A stretch of 64,000 bases of DNA, taken from contig CM075769.1 of the NCBI GenBank assembly GCA_037974665.1, forward strand, positions 22,160,139 through 22,224,138, in the 5' to 3' direction. Numbering within the stretch: position 1 is the first letter of the stretch; every line of letters begins with the position of its first letter. Below the pieces are notes generated by a model. That model was given only the letters and a program-made list of their open reading frames with translations. It was not told where the DNA came from and made no database searches. The translations under genes and the position numbers were made by a program. Shown here piece after piece: positions 24,184-36,653 of this stretch. The DNA is from Ehretia macrophylla (Eukaryota; Streptophyta; Magnoliopsida; Boraginales; Ehretiaceae).

Positions 24184-26565
24184 TGTCACGCCCCAACTCG
24201 ACCCCTCCTACAATCAGTCAGGACGCAACGGAATTTCGGCAGTATAACGACAGTAATTAGGACACCGAGGCTCTAAACCAACCTCTTTAGAACATCATAC
24301 ATCAAACTCCATAAACAATCCCAACAATCATCTCCTCAATAAAATAACAACATACATCATAACCATATTATACAATAAACAGTCCTCGTTATATGCCTCC
24401 GTTCCAACATAATACATAGGCTATACATACATTTCAAAATAGATTATACAAAACATTATTTTACAACAACTAAGATAATCACATGGCAATGACTCCTGCA
24501 CATAAGACTCATCCACATACGGCACATTTCTCTCTTCAGGAGGCACATACCCGTAGTCAAAATCAGTAACACCTGCATGCATGCAATAATAGAGAGTGAG
24601 CTTATATAAAATAAGCCCAGTGAGGATCCAATAGATCTCGAGCAAGGTTTACTAAACTCCTTGGAAATAATCCTTTGAGTCAGTAAACACACAATAACAT
24701 AAATAATACTATCATCACATAACTATATGACCATTCAATAAACGATACTCTCTCTAGTTGGTGTAGCTCCAAACGCCATCACGATCTCAACCATTCTTCT
24801 TGTAACTCCCCATTACTCACGCACCCAGGGTACCCCCAATAACCTCTCCCTCCATGACACCTCCGTCATGCGAGCTGGAGGCAATCTCTGATAGTCATGC
24901 CGTTTTCAACCCGACAGCCCGATGCTGCCCGAGAGGTGGCACACACATACCAGAGACTCAGCAATAAATATAAACATCAATCATCAATATTCTAAGAGAT
25001 CAGCAACGAAAGTGCCCGATTCCCGTACTCAATAATCAATCAATATTCTGAGAGATCAGCAACGAAAGTGTCCGATTCCCATACTCAATAATCAATCAAT
25101 AATCATCAATCATCATATTATCATCATCAATAATCATATCAATAATCAATTTAACAACAATTAACTAAGTTAGATGACAAAGTAGGCCATCCAACCGGAC
25201 ATGCATTAAACACACAATCAAACCCTAGTTTACCCGTCAACAACTCACAATTCAATCACTCAAACTACCCCCTATCAACTAAGGCTCAATTCAATAATTT
25301 AAAGAAAGATAACCTAAACTTCAAAAATTCATAACCTACATTCTACTAATCCAAACACTGCCAAATCCATTTCTATCACTCACCCATTCAACCAACTACA
25401 TTAGCCCCCTCGGAAAGCCACCATAACACCTCCAAATCATGCCCGATAACCCTAAAACCCTAAGGTGTCAAGGCTGAATTTTCCGAATTTTCCCACGAGC
25501 AATGTAATCAAAAATTCGGCATTACAACAGCGCTAACACTTAATTATCAAGTATTTAGAAATCGATGGCAATCGATTTCGATCATCACAACTCAATTAAT
25601 TCAACATTGAACAATTTAATCAAAATTTATTACCTGAAAAATAAAAATTATGCTACATCCGATAGAAACTCGTAGTATTACCACTAAACGATCCCTAGCA
25701 TGCAAGGAGCAATAATCTAACATCTGATTACAATTCTAACGGTTCAATCTTCATTTATACGCAAAAATGCAAAAGACAAGTTTTGAGATCTAGAATTTTT
25801 CTCTCACCTTTGATGTGTTTTGATGCAAGAAATGTGTAGAATGGATGCCAAACAATCAATTTCAAGTTTTGAATCACTCAATTCGGCCTTGAAATGCAAA
25901 ATCTATGAGAAAAATGCTTTGAAAATGCCTTCATCTTTCTCTTCCAAGGAGCCACGGTTTTGTGTGTGTTTTTGGTGGTGTTTTGCTTTGTTTTCAATGT
26001 GTGTTGATCATATATTAAGTAAAGGTCAAATAAATAAAAGAAAGTCAAAGTGGAAACTAATTATTTTTAGTGTTTTCTTGACTTTAAATGCATTTTCTTG
26101 ATCACCAAAGTTCAAAACAATTATTCAACACCTAAGCTAGCTCAAGTAGGTTATTTTTAGGTGACAAGAAGTTTTACAATCAAACAATTCTACCCGAGTC
26201 AGCTTATAACTCGATTTTCGCAAAAGTCGGTGTAAAAACCCTAATAAATTCTTAAGCCGATTTTAAAACCGTTTTCATCAAACACAGGTCTATTAAAGTC
26301 CATGGACTAGGTCTAGAAGGATTAAAAAGACCAGTTTCAAAATTTTAGCGGACGTGTTTCGAAAATACTATTCACTAAAAATCGACGATAAAATTTCTGA
26401 TCCCGTTTTTGATAAAAATTTCATGAATGCACATTTAGCACGTATTAGGAGTATTGACATCAAAATTATAACATTCTAGGTCATATAGCACATAAACAGG
26501 TCAAATGCACGCAAAACGAGATAAAACACGTAAATCGAGTTAAAGCAGAAAAATGGGGTTTCACA
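24184..26565 (-). repeat. 3' LTR of NA
   Basis: A 2382-bp LTR runs from TGTCACGCCCCAACTCGACC to GGGGTTTCACA. A 56-bp unit is tandemly duplicated at about 24984-25095 (AGAGATCAGCAACGAAAGTG in each copy). Telobox-like CCCTAAAACCCTAA lies near 25449. TATA-like TTAATATATG (sense) lies near 26008-26017 and GTGAGAG from 25807. No real coding frame. Confidence 0.93.
24597..24619 (-). other. LTR hairpin (NA left LTR)
   Basis: Arms TGAGCTTAT (24597-24605) and ATAAGCCCA (24611-24619) form a 9-bp stem with G-U at position 3 in sense RNA and a 5-nt loop. The CAG acceptor-like site is at 24573-24575. Confidence 0.65.
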
Positions 26566-26578
26566 TTCTCCCCTCCTT
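26566..26578 (-). promoter_or_regulatory. Purine tract of NA
   Basis: Sense AAGGAGGGGAGAA lies directly against the 3' LTR. It would prime plus-strand DNA synthesis. Confidence 0.85.
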
Positions 26579-29332
26579 AAAACAATTACGTCTGCGCAAT
26601 TCTCGAACTGACAGACTATTAAATCCTCAATCGTTACACTTAATAATACTTCTCTTAGTTCTCATTTATCTCTTAGGATGACAACTAACCAAAGACCTCA
26701 AAAGAACAACCTCTGTTGACTGCAAGTTGATGATCATAATTCCAAGACAATCTTCAATTCATAATTCTCTCCTACCTAATATCATATTGCATATGAAAGA
26801 AATCGCAACTCCAAAGTCTTAGCATGACACCACTAACTATCAATCATCCCTTACTACACAAAAGAGCTCTATGAACACCCCGAAGGTTTAAAAACTCATT
26901 CACGATAACATGAATGATTATTAATCAAGGAAATATCTCAAAAGTGACATTTGTCAGAATATGGCTCTTATGAAATTTACAAGGAAATACGAATATGAAA
27001 AAATCATATTCGAACCAACAATCAAGTGAATAGGAGGTCAAACAGGTTAGATAATCCAGAGGTTAATAGTTTAATAAGGAAGCATGATAACTAAGATAAG
27101 AAATGTCTCAGCACCTATCAGTTAAATAAGTACGAACAAAGGATGATGACGAGTCAAAACAGTGCTGAGTATGTTGAACAAAAATTCCTGAACAAGTAGA
27201 TATTTCAATTCTCGATAATTGTTCAAGGAACCAACAAGTAAGTTGTACTTGAGGCGAAACGAAATTAAGAAATAAGAGATGATTAATTCAATAGAAAACA
27301 TGAGTGTCCAGATAATGAGTATCTCAGCACGCAATAACCAAAGAAGTATTAATAAGAAAGGACAATGCTGAGTATATTAAATGAGCAATTACAAACAAAG
27401 TAATGGCAAGGATTTAATAATTAAACAATAGGATTAACAAGGATCAACAAGAAGGACAATGATGTACTTAGGTAGGGAGTACATCAAGCAAGTGAAATTC
27501 GAATAAGTAAAATGGTATACCAAAGGAAAAATTACTTTCAAATGAATAGTAATAGGATGAAATGAAATATTGAAATCAATGGCTGAAGATATAGAATGAA
27601 ATATAGAAGTCTCAAACCTTAACTCCAATAAGTGACATTGCTGTAAGAAGCAAATATGAATGTTAAGAATAGAAACAATGTCAAATGAGTATAGAATCCA
27701 TTAATCCAATAAGCAAACTTTCAAGAAACAATTGATAGGCTAGAAAAGTGTAACCCTCTCTCAAATAAGTGAGAGTAGAGTAGAAAAGAATAATAAGACT
27801 GATAGAATTATGAAGCACAAGAAGGGTGTCCCACCTACACACTTAAACACCAACAAGTCAAATCCTACAATTTATCTCCTACCAAGACAAGACACTAAGG
27901 AGATTTAGAGAACCTAAGGAGTCATAACAATCACCAAACAAGATAAATCACTCCAAAATTTTACATTCCGTACCAGACCAATCACTAAACAAGATAAATC
28001 ACTGATTACCCAACAAGATTAACTAATGAAGACTCCAAAATCTGATAACACAATACAGATTCATACTAACCCATAACAACACAAGATAATCCCCAATCGA
28101 CAATTTAGAAAGTCATACCACCTAGAATCCAAAAGCTTGATGTAGGCAAGTAAATGTTCAGCCATCGAAATGCATTCTTATTTCCTCAAATAATTCTATC
28201 TCCCAACAATTACATCTTCGAATAAAGTAATTTTAGTCAGGAATTACTCCAATTGTTTACAAGGTTTAAAGATCAAAACTCCAAAATACCCATTAATAAT
28301 ATAGCAATCCCAAATAGTAGACATATTCACATGTTATACCACAGTTCATTCCATTCACAAATATACATCACTAATTCCTCAAATAAATTCATTCTAAAAT
28401 AGCCTCAAGAAAGTATAGTCTGAGTTGAGACTCCAAAAGTGTCTAATGATAACCTCACGGAACCCTCAACTTATGATCCATCTCCAAGTAATAACAAGTT
28501 AAACATGGCAACAAAAGTAATTATAATCATCAAGATACATTGCTATTTTCCTCGAACAACTTCATTCTCGCTAAAAGAACATCAAGATCAATCCACTAAG
28601 CCGAAACTAAAATCCATAAACATAACAATTAAAATCTAACTGATAAACTTCTAGAATAATAATAATTCAAAATCATGGCCTACCACTATTTCCGAAAACT
28701 CTTGCAGTCACCCTAGACATTAAAAGGTCACTCACGAGTTAAAACATGTATGCAACTATATCATATGAAAGACAAGTATAACGTAATGCGCAATTATCAT
28801 ACAATGCAACATTATCACATAACACACAATTCAACATATAAGAAGCCAACATCACATAAACAGGTTATATCACAGAAGTAAGTTATAAACAATTAAAGTC
28901 ACATAAGCAACAAACTTCACATAAGACAAGTTGATCACGTAACTCACATTGGTCACTTAAAGTACATTGAGCACCTAAAGCACGTTGTTTCACATAAGCT
29001 AGTTATAAACAATTAAAAGCACATAAACAACTAACTTCACACAAGGCACAAAATCACATAAAACACAATTGTCACATAATACACATTAATCACATAATGC
29101 ACATAAATTACAACACATTGAGTACGTATAGCAAGTTATCACATAAAACATATTGACCACATTAGTTCACTTAACACACAAGGCATATTGGTCACACAGA
29201 AAGTTAGACACATAAGTAAATTAATCACATAAACATATTAACATATGTTTTACTTTTCTTTCACTTGATACATACTTGCATGCTTAGACCACTACCCACA
29301 TTCCGAGGATACCCCGGCTGACAGCTAATCAA
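26579..29332 (-). other. Interior of NA, non-coding
   Basis: This is 2.75 kb of A-rich sequence with stops in every frame; short frames (e.g. 27122-27334, 28439-28639) show no domain. Next to the purine tract, 26577-26604 closely matches the post-pol sequence of G1 at 44103-44130 (AAAACAATT, CGCAATTCT). It does not match G2. Between about 28780 and 29250 it is dense in CACATAA-like words, as in other gypsy leaders. Confidence 0.8.
28780..29250. repeat. CACATAA-rich leader tract of NA
   Basis: Degenerate, irregularly spaced copies of TCACATAA/ACACATTA fill this stretch. It lies on the PBS side of NA. Similar but shorter tracts lie in the leaders of E1 (590-700) and G1 (48780-48960). Confidence 0.75.
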
Positions 29333-29344
29333 GCTTTGATACCA
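29333..29344 (-). promoter_or_regulatory. Primer-binding site of NA
   Basis: The minus strand reads TGGTATCAAAGC, identical to the E1 PBS. It is six bases from the LTR end at 29351. Confidence 0.9.
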
Positions 29345-29350
29345 TTTAAA

Positions 29351-31711
29351 TGTCACGCCCCAACTCAACCCCTCCTACAATCAGTCAGGACGCAACGGAA
29401 TTTCGGCAGTATAACGACAGTAATTAGGACACCGAGGCTCTAAACCAACCTCTTTAGAACATCATACATCAAACTCCATAAACAATCCCAACAATCATCT
29501 CCTCAATAAAATAACAACATACATCATAACCATATTATACAATAAACAGTCCTCGTTATATGCCTCCGTTCCAACATAATACATAGGCTATACATACATT
29601 TCAAAATAGATTATACAAAACATTATTTTACAACAACTAAGATAATCACATGGCAATGACTCCTGCACATAAGACTCATCCACATACGGCACATACCCGT
29701 AGTCAAAATCAGTAACACCTGCATGCATGCAATAATAGAGAGTGAGCTTATATAAAATAAGCCCAGTGAGGATCCGATAGATCTCGAGCAAGGTTTACTA
29801 AACTCCTTGGAAATAATCCTTTGAGTCAGTAAACACACAATAACATAAATAATACTATCATCACATAACTATATGACCATTCAATAAATGATACTCTCTT
29901 TAGTTGGTGTAGCTCCAAACGCCATCACGATCTCAACCATTCTTCTTGTAACTCCCCATTACTCACGCACCCAGGGTACCCCCAATAACCTCTCCCTCTA
30001 TGACACCTCCGTCATGCGAGCTGGAGGCAGTCTCTGATAGTCATGCCGTTTTCAACCCGACAGCCCGATGCTGCCCGAGAGGTGGTACACACATACCAGA
30101 GACTCAGCAATAAATATAAACATCAATCATCAATATTCTAAGAGATCAGCAACGAAAGTGCCCGATTCCCGTACTCAATAATCAATCAATATTCTGAGAG
30201 ATCAGCAACGAAAGTGCCCGATTCCCATACTCAATAATCAATCAATAATCATCAATCATCATATTATCATCATCAATAATCATATCAATAATCAATTTAA
30301 CAACAATTAACTAAGTTAGATGACAAAGTAGGCCATCCAACCGGACATGCATTAAACACACAATCAAACCCTAGTTTACCCGTCAACAACTCACAATTCA
30401 ATCACTCAAACCACCCCCTATCAACTAAGGCTCAATTCAATAATTTAAAGAAAGATAACCTAAACTTCAAAAATTCATAACCTATATTCTACTAATCCAA
30501 ACACTGTCAAATCCGTTTCTATCACTCACCCATTCAACCAACTACATTAGCGCCCTCGGAAAGCCACCATAACACCTCCAAATCATGCCCGATAACCCTA
30601 AAACCCTAAGGTGTCAAGGCTGAATTTTCCGGATTTTCCCACGAGCAATGTAATCGAAAATTCAGCATTACAACAATGCTAACACTTAATTATCAAGTAT
30701 TTAAAAATCGACGGTAATCGATTTCGATCATCACAACTCAATTAATTCAACATTGAACAATTTAATCAAAATTTAATACCCGAAAAATAAAAATTATGCT
30801 ACATTCGATAGAAACTCATAGTATTACCACTAAACGATCCATAGCATGCAAGGAGCAATAATCTAACATCAGATTACAATTCTACCGGTTCAATCTTCAT
30901 TTATACGCAAAAATGCAAAAGACAAGTTTTGAGATCTAGAATTTTTCTCTCACCTTTGATGTGTTTTGATGCAAGAAATGTGTAGAATGGATGCCAAACA
31001 ATCAATTTCAAGCTTTGAATCACTCAATTCGGCCTTGAAATGCAAAATCTATGAGAAAAATGCTTTGAAAATGCCTTCATCTTTCTCCTCCAAGGAGCCA
31101 CGGTTTTGTATGTGTTTTTGGTGGTGTTTTGCTTTGTTTTCAATGTGTGTTGATCATATATTAAGTAAAGGTCAAATAAATAAAAGAAAGTCAAAGTGGA
31201 AACTAATTATTTTTAGTGTTTTCTTGACTTTAAATGCATTTTCTTGATCACCAAAGTTCAAAACAATTATTCAACACCTAAGCTAGCTCAAGTAGGTTAT
31301 TTTTAGGTGACAAGAAGTTTTACAATCAAACAATTCTACCCGAGTCAGCTTATAACTCGATTTTCGCAAAAGTCGGTGTAAAAACCCTAATAAATTCTTA
31401 AGCCGATTTTAAAACCGTTTTCATCAAACACAGGTCTATTAAAGTCCATGGACTAGGTTTAGAAGGGTTAAAAAGACCAGTTTCAAAATTTTAGCGGACG
31501 TGTTTCGAAAATACTATTCACTAAAAATCGACGATAAAATTTCTGATCCCGTTTTTTATGAAAATTTCATGAATGCACATTTAGCACGTATTAGGAGTAT
31601 TGACATCAAAATTATAACATTCTAGGTCATATAGCACATAAACAGGTCAAATGCACACAAAACGAGATAAAACACGTAAATCGAGTTAAAGCAGAAAAGT
31701 GGGGTTTCACA
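29351..31711 (-). repeat. 5' LTR of NA
   Basis: This 2361-bp copy of 24184-26565 has a 21-bp deletion near 29692 that removes part of the acidic open frame described in the findings. The hairpin is at 29743-29765, the CAG site at 29719-29721, GTGAGAG from 30953 and the TATA-like site at 31154-31163. The 56-bp tandem unit is present at about 30127-30240. Confidence 0.93.
29743..29765 (-). other. LTR hairpin (NA right LTR)
   Basis: Same arms as the left copy: TGAGCTTAT (29743-29751) and ATAAGCCCA (29757-29765). Confidence 0.65.
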
Positions 31712-32158
31712 ATGTCCACTAAAATATGGTTAAACAACAAGTTCTCCATGAAATACTTGGGAGAAGCCTCTTATATCTTAAGGAATCGTGTCTATAGAGA
31801 TAGAACGACAAAGTTGATTGGCTTGTCTCAAAGCCTATCCATAGATCGAATCGTAAAGAAATTTAAGATGGAGAATTCTAAGAAAGGACTCCTACCTATC
31901 AGGCATGGAATACATCTTTCAAAGAATATGTCTCCTAAGTTCGAAGAGGAAAGACAACGTATGGATCGTGTGCCTTATGCTTCAGTTGTTGGCAGTCTCA
32001 TGTATGCCATGCTATGTACACGGCCCGATATGCATATACTGTAAGTCTTGTGAGCAGATATCAATCCGATCTAGGATAGGAGCATTGGATAGTAGTAAAA
32101 CATATCCTTAAGTAATTGCTAAGGACTAAGGATCTTGCACTAATTTTTGGAGGATAAA
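31712..32158 (+). pseudogene. pol: Cop-1 RT C-terminal part
   Basis: This resumes at MSTKIWLNNKFSMKYLGEAS, the copia RT stretch after YVDD. IGLSQSLSIDRIVKKFKM and MDRVPYASVVGSLMYAMLCT follow, the conserved RT/RNase H junction. Near 32035-32110 frame changes and stops break the VKHILKYLRRTKD-like segment. It is cut near 32154 by S3. Confidence 0.9.
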
Positions 32159-35100
32159 TGTTACAGCCCGATCCCTCACGAGACAGGAGCCCCGATCCAA
32201 AACCTGAGGTTGCAAAAAAATGAGGGAAAACGAACAGAGTTTCCCCTGTTTCTAGGTCTAATTGGTTTCCTGTAAACAAAAGATAAAGCCACAAACTACA
32301 TACTACAACATTCTCAACAACTCCAAACTCCAACCACGCAACTTCCCCAATACTAAGGCTATTCGAGCCTTAGTCTACGACATTAAAGACATACAAGCAT
32401 GCATTCGTTAACTGTTGAAAGTCTATGTTTATAATTTCACTTATCATACCACTCTAATATTCTCTATCCATCTTCCTTATGAGTTAAGTCCGCCAACCAA
32501 CCTTCTTAACCCAAGCTTTAACTTATTACATGCTACTACAATTAACTCATCATACAAACATTAAACTAACTATTACAACCCTCCAAGACAATAAACAAAA
32601 ATGTACAAGACCAAAATGTCTCAAAATAGAACATATACACATGCAAGACTTCTATTTTACAAATTATACTATCACGAACAAGCCACACTTCAATGCTTAG
32701 GAGGCCAAACAGCTTGTAAGCATTGCAATTGCTTCGTACTAACCTGAAAATATTAGAAAGAGGGGTGAGTATACAACACATGTATATTCAGTGAGGAAGG
32801 AAAACAGTTAATCAGGGAGGTTTCTGAAATCATTTTTGTGCAATGCAACAATTAACACTAGAATAGCAACTATACAAATAAGGAAACAATTAAACGAGTA
32901 ATTATCACCCACTAAAAGGATATGGTTGATAACCCTTATCCCTCTAACTCTTCGATTCATGAACCACGAACTCAATCTCGATATGCCGGTATTCCAAACA
33001 CCAATGGGTACTCCGGATGTACCCGATCCTACGACCTACACTTCCTGGCATACTCCATACCAGGCGAGTGAAAGACTAGGGTACGGAGCTAGAACAACTA
33101 ACACTGGCAAGCCCAATGCCACCCAGAGAGGCCTTTCGCATCCGTCCTGAATGATAAGGTTGCGCAACCATCTATACGAAACCACAGAAATCAATGATAA
33201 GATAATATAACAATAAAAGTCAATAAACACACAAATGAGGGTCAACAAAGTAGGTTAATCTCGCACGAACATTAAGAAATAACAAGTATATAACTCAAGC
33301 AATTATCCTGTCATACAATTTATTAATAAGAAAATGAACCAAATTGCACAAAAGGATAAAAATCCCCCACCTCGGATCAAGCTAAGTATGCAAAAGAATA
33401 GTTGAGGTTCACTCCAACCTCCCTTGAATTAGTTTGAATATGTAAACCCTAGTTTTCATATAAGTATAACACTTTAGAAATTGACTATAGAAGGTTTAAC
33501 AACTATCTTTCACATCCAATAATCTATATTACATACTTTATTTCATTGTAACTTAATTAAACACCATAGCTTTTAGTTTACATAAAGTTAACCCACATAA
33601 GATAAGAATAACTCAATAGAATAGAAGTAATGAAAGCAATTACTATCAACAGCAAGTCAAACTAGCACAGATTTATCAATGTTTAGCTTAGAATCAACAA
33701 CACTTTAAAGTAAAAGCTTCTTATGACCTCTTGTTATTCTTAATCTTTACACATTTCCTTTTCTTCTTCATAGCCAAGTTTAGTAATTCTATTAATTCCA
33801 TAACCTTTATTTAGATGGCTAGGTAACATTATGCTAACTAATCTAATCAATCACTTCATTAATTCAACTTAACTATAAATTCCTATACTACACCTTAGCT
33901 ATTAAACATGTTTGCTTGAACTTAAGAATAGCTCAACCTCAAATTATTACTAGTCAACTAAAAGCCCCGTATTTGTTCATTTAAGCTAGATTACAAAGAA
34001 AGAAATAGGTCAACATTTATTAACTATGAATTAACTCATTTTATTTCACATTTGTATAATATAACATTTACTAATAACCAAACTACACATTCCAACCAAG
34101 TTTACCTCTACGCTCTAAATATAATAACCCACCTCATACTTACAAATCTAACTTAGCATTAATCAATCATGTAGTTCAAGTATACATTCATAAGTTCAAG
34201 TATTAATAGTTCAATATTAACATTTAAGAAAGAATTATGATTAGCATACCACTAGTCATGGAATTAACTTAAGCTAACAATAATTAACTCATGTATTCTT
34301 TTAGCTTTAAAACTATACCCTAACCAAACTACTAACATTATTCATGTGAATTAATCCTTTTATAAGCAAGCTTCAGCTATTCTTTTACAAATCAAACTAT
34401 CCACCCTACCACCAAAACAAAACTTCAATAAAAGTATAATCTACAAACTTTGAAGCTTGAAACTAATAGCCAATGCATAAAACAACCTTAATTTAGTTTC
34501 TAGGGCACTTACAATTCAAGCTTTAAGCAATAGAACAAGCACTATAGCATAAATTCACAAGTTCACCCAAAGGTTACCTTTTACCATCCTCAAACAGAAC
34601 CCAAAATTCAATAAGTCAATTACATATTCTATTGGTCTCTAAATTCTCTGATTTTTACATATAAATGTATCCCTTCGAGTGTAGATGATTTTAGAATCAA
34701 ACCGTACTCAATTCTGATCTAAATTCCTCAAGATACAACCATTTCTGTACAACTCCACGTGTCTGTCCTGCATCAGCAATTTTCAAGACACATTTATAAA
34801 ATGGCTAAATCGGAGGGCTAAAACGTTAGAATTAGCCTTAGTCCTAAAAGTCAACATTTACTCTAAACTGCCTAATCTAGATGCTGTGTAAATTTCATTA
34901 AGTTTCAAGCACGTTTACTAGGTAAAATGGCCTTCTAAAGATAGGACCGGTGGGCTGACCCGAACAGAACACACACACACATTTATATGCTAGCACTTAG
35001 GTTGGTTTAACTTGTAGTTTAAGCTTTGAACCTTAATAATTTGCAGAAATGATGTATGAGCTTCTTCTAGGCATTTTGACAAGCACAAGAACTTCATATG

Positions 35101-36186
35101 TTACTACAATCTACAACATAACTACTATCACTAATCACTTAGCTAGCTTAAGCAATAATCACAAAAGAAAGCACAAATAACACTTAGTACTTTAGATCTT
35201 AATGTAGGCATGTCTTTCTAACTAAAATACACTTTATATACATGTAGCTATAACTTCAATAACATAAATCATTCAAATATATGTAGATAGTGTGAGATCC
35301 CTCACCTAAAAGCTCAAACACACAAGGAAATAGTTTAGTCTCCTAGCAAATCACTTGGACAAGCTCAAAATTCATAACCCTAGCCACTTTCTCTTTTCTT
35401 TTTTCCTTCTAGAACCCTTCGGGTTCTTGTTGTTGTTGTTTGTTTGTTTGTTTTTCTTATGCTTTGTTATCTCTAATAATATATATATGTATAGTTATAT
35501 ATATTAAATAAATATAAAGATATATATGTAGATAGCCAAATAAAGTCATGGGTTGGGCTATAAATAATTAAATTTGGGCCTTAATATTATTTCCAAGTGA
35601 AATTAAAAGTCCAAACTAACTAATACACCAAATGGCCCAATTTAATTCCTAAATACTACTATTCCTATGGGACACTTTATAATATTATAACTTGCTCTCT
35701 GATCATGCTACACTCAAAATTCCAATGAACGATTACCTTAAACATGACTTATAATGAGGGAAAATTATAAGATTCAGAAAATAAAATGGTCAAAAATTCA
35801 CTTTGGGCATATATAGCACATAAATTTTGAACATAGGAATTCAAGTTAAAAGTCAAATAAAGTAAATATGCAAATAGAAAAGAAAAAAATAAAATAATTA
35901 AAAAGTCTCTTCAGGCTCAGAGTTACTTATTCAAAAATTGAAATTTATGAAAAACTAACAATTAAATGCAAGGATATAGTTTCAAACAAGTACAACATTA
36001 AAATAATTAGCTCAAATTAATTAATTAAATACATTTTGCACATTTACAAAAATAAGAGAAGTTGTATTAAGAAATATATGCCATTAATTAATAAAAGCCA
36101 CATAATCCTGCACTTTCATTTAAAATAAACACATAAACATATGCAATTAAATATTAATCTCTATATGCAAGGTCCGGGTTGTCACA
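32159..36186 (-). mobile_element. Long solo gypsy LTR S3 in Cop-1 RNase H
   Basis: A 4028-bp LTR runs from TGTTACAGCCCGATCC to GGGTTGTCACA, with no internal region. The host frame resumes directly after it. The right flank AGGAG fits the expected target. The left flank instead has extra bases (ATAAA) before the LTR, so the duplication is imperfect. It is most like the E1 and S1 LTRs. Landmarks: hairpin at 32766-32790, CAG at 32744-32746, GTGAGGG from 35305 and palindrome GGTTGCGCAACC at 33158-33169. The donor-acceptor distance is 2.56 kb, twice that of the others. No coding capacity; (TTG)n/(TTTG)n near 35425-35455. Confidence 0.85.
32766..32790 (-). other. LTR hairpin (S3)
   Basis: Arms TGAGTATAC (32766-32774) and GTATATTCA (32782-32790) form a 9-bp stem with one non-Watson-Crick pair and a 7-nt loop. 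Confidence 0.6.
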
Positions 36187-36639
36187 AGGAGAACTCTGGG
36201 TAGATGGATACACTGACTCAGATTTTCAATATGATATGGATGATAGAAAGTCTACATCCGGATTTGTGTTTGTTTGTAATGGAGGAGCAGTAAGTTGGAA
36301 AAGTTCGGAACAGCCAGTAACTGCAGACTCCACTACAGAAGATGAGTATATCACTGCATCTGATGCAGCAAAAAAAGCAGTTTGGATGAGGAAGTTCTTG
36401 TTAGAGCTAGAAGTGGTTCCATCTATCGAGTTGCCAATACCGCTGTATTGCGACAACAATGGGGCTATTGTACAAGCTAAGGAACCTAGATCTCATCAAA
36501 AATCCAAACACATTGAAAGGCGCTTTCATATTATTTGAGAAATAGTTGCTCAAAAGGATATAAGTCTGCAGAAAGTTCCTACTTCAAGGGATGCGATACC
36601 ATATAATGATGCGCCAAAGGTTATATTCTATAGCATTAG
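36187..36639 (+). pseudogene. pol: Cop-1 RNase H and end of pol
   Basis: It encodes GELWVDGYTDSDF, DDRKSTSGFVFVCNGGAVSW, STTEDEYITASDAAKKAVWM, PLYCDNNGAIVQAKEP and SKHIERRFHII. These are the standard copia RNase H blocks with the catalytic Asp/Glu residues in place. A stop follows at about 36538. Relative to Cop-2, a stretch coding the ADPLTKPMSQ region is missing. The frame then runs toward the LTR. Confidence 0.92.
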
Positions 36640-36653
36640 TGCAAGTGGGAAAT
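36640..36653 (+). promoter_or_regulatory. Purine tract of Cop-1
   Basis: GTGCAAGTGGGAAAT ends against the 3' LTR. It is the usual copia PPT position. Cop-2 has the matching AAGTGGGAGAT. Confidence 0.85.

Larger units (their letters stand above)
24184..31711 (-). mobile_element. Non-coding gypsy element NA (LTRs, PBS, PPT, no pol)
   Basis: A complete 7528-bp insertion is flanked by ATGTC (24179-24183 and 31712-31716). It has two LTRs of 2382 and 2361 bp, a tRNA-Met PBS and a purine tract, in minus orientation. The 2.8-kb interior has no gag, protease, RT or integrase motif in any frame. The first ~100 LTR bases differ at one position, so insertion is recent. The right LTR has also lost 21 bp near 29692. 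It must have been mobilised by proteins from another element. G2 carries the same LTR family with pol. Confidence 0.92.

Noticed and set aside
25820-26101. 93-codon plus-strand frame, repeated at 30966-31247
   Set aside because: Antisense inside the two NA LTRs; the repetition only reflects LTR identity.
28780-29250. CRISPR-like or satellite array
   Set aside because: The CACATAA words are degenerate and irregularly spaced; no constant repeat/spacer length.
33400-35280. Host gene or second element in the middle of S3
   Set aside because: Stops in all frames and no recognisable motif or internal duplication; left as LTR sequence.
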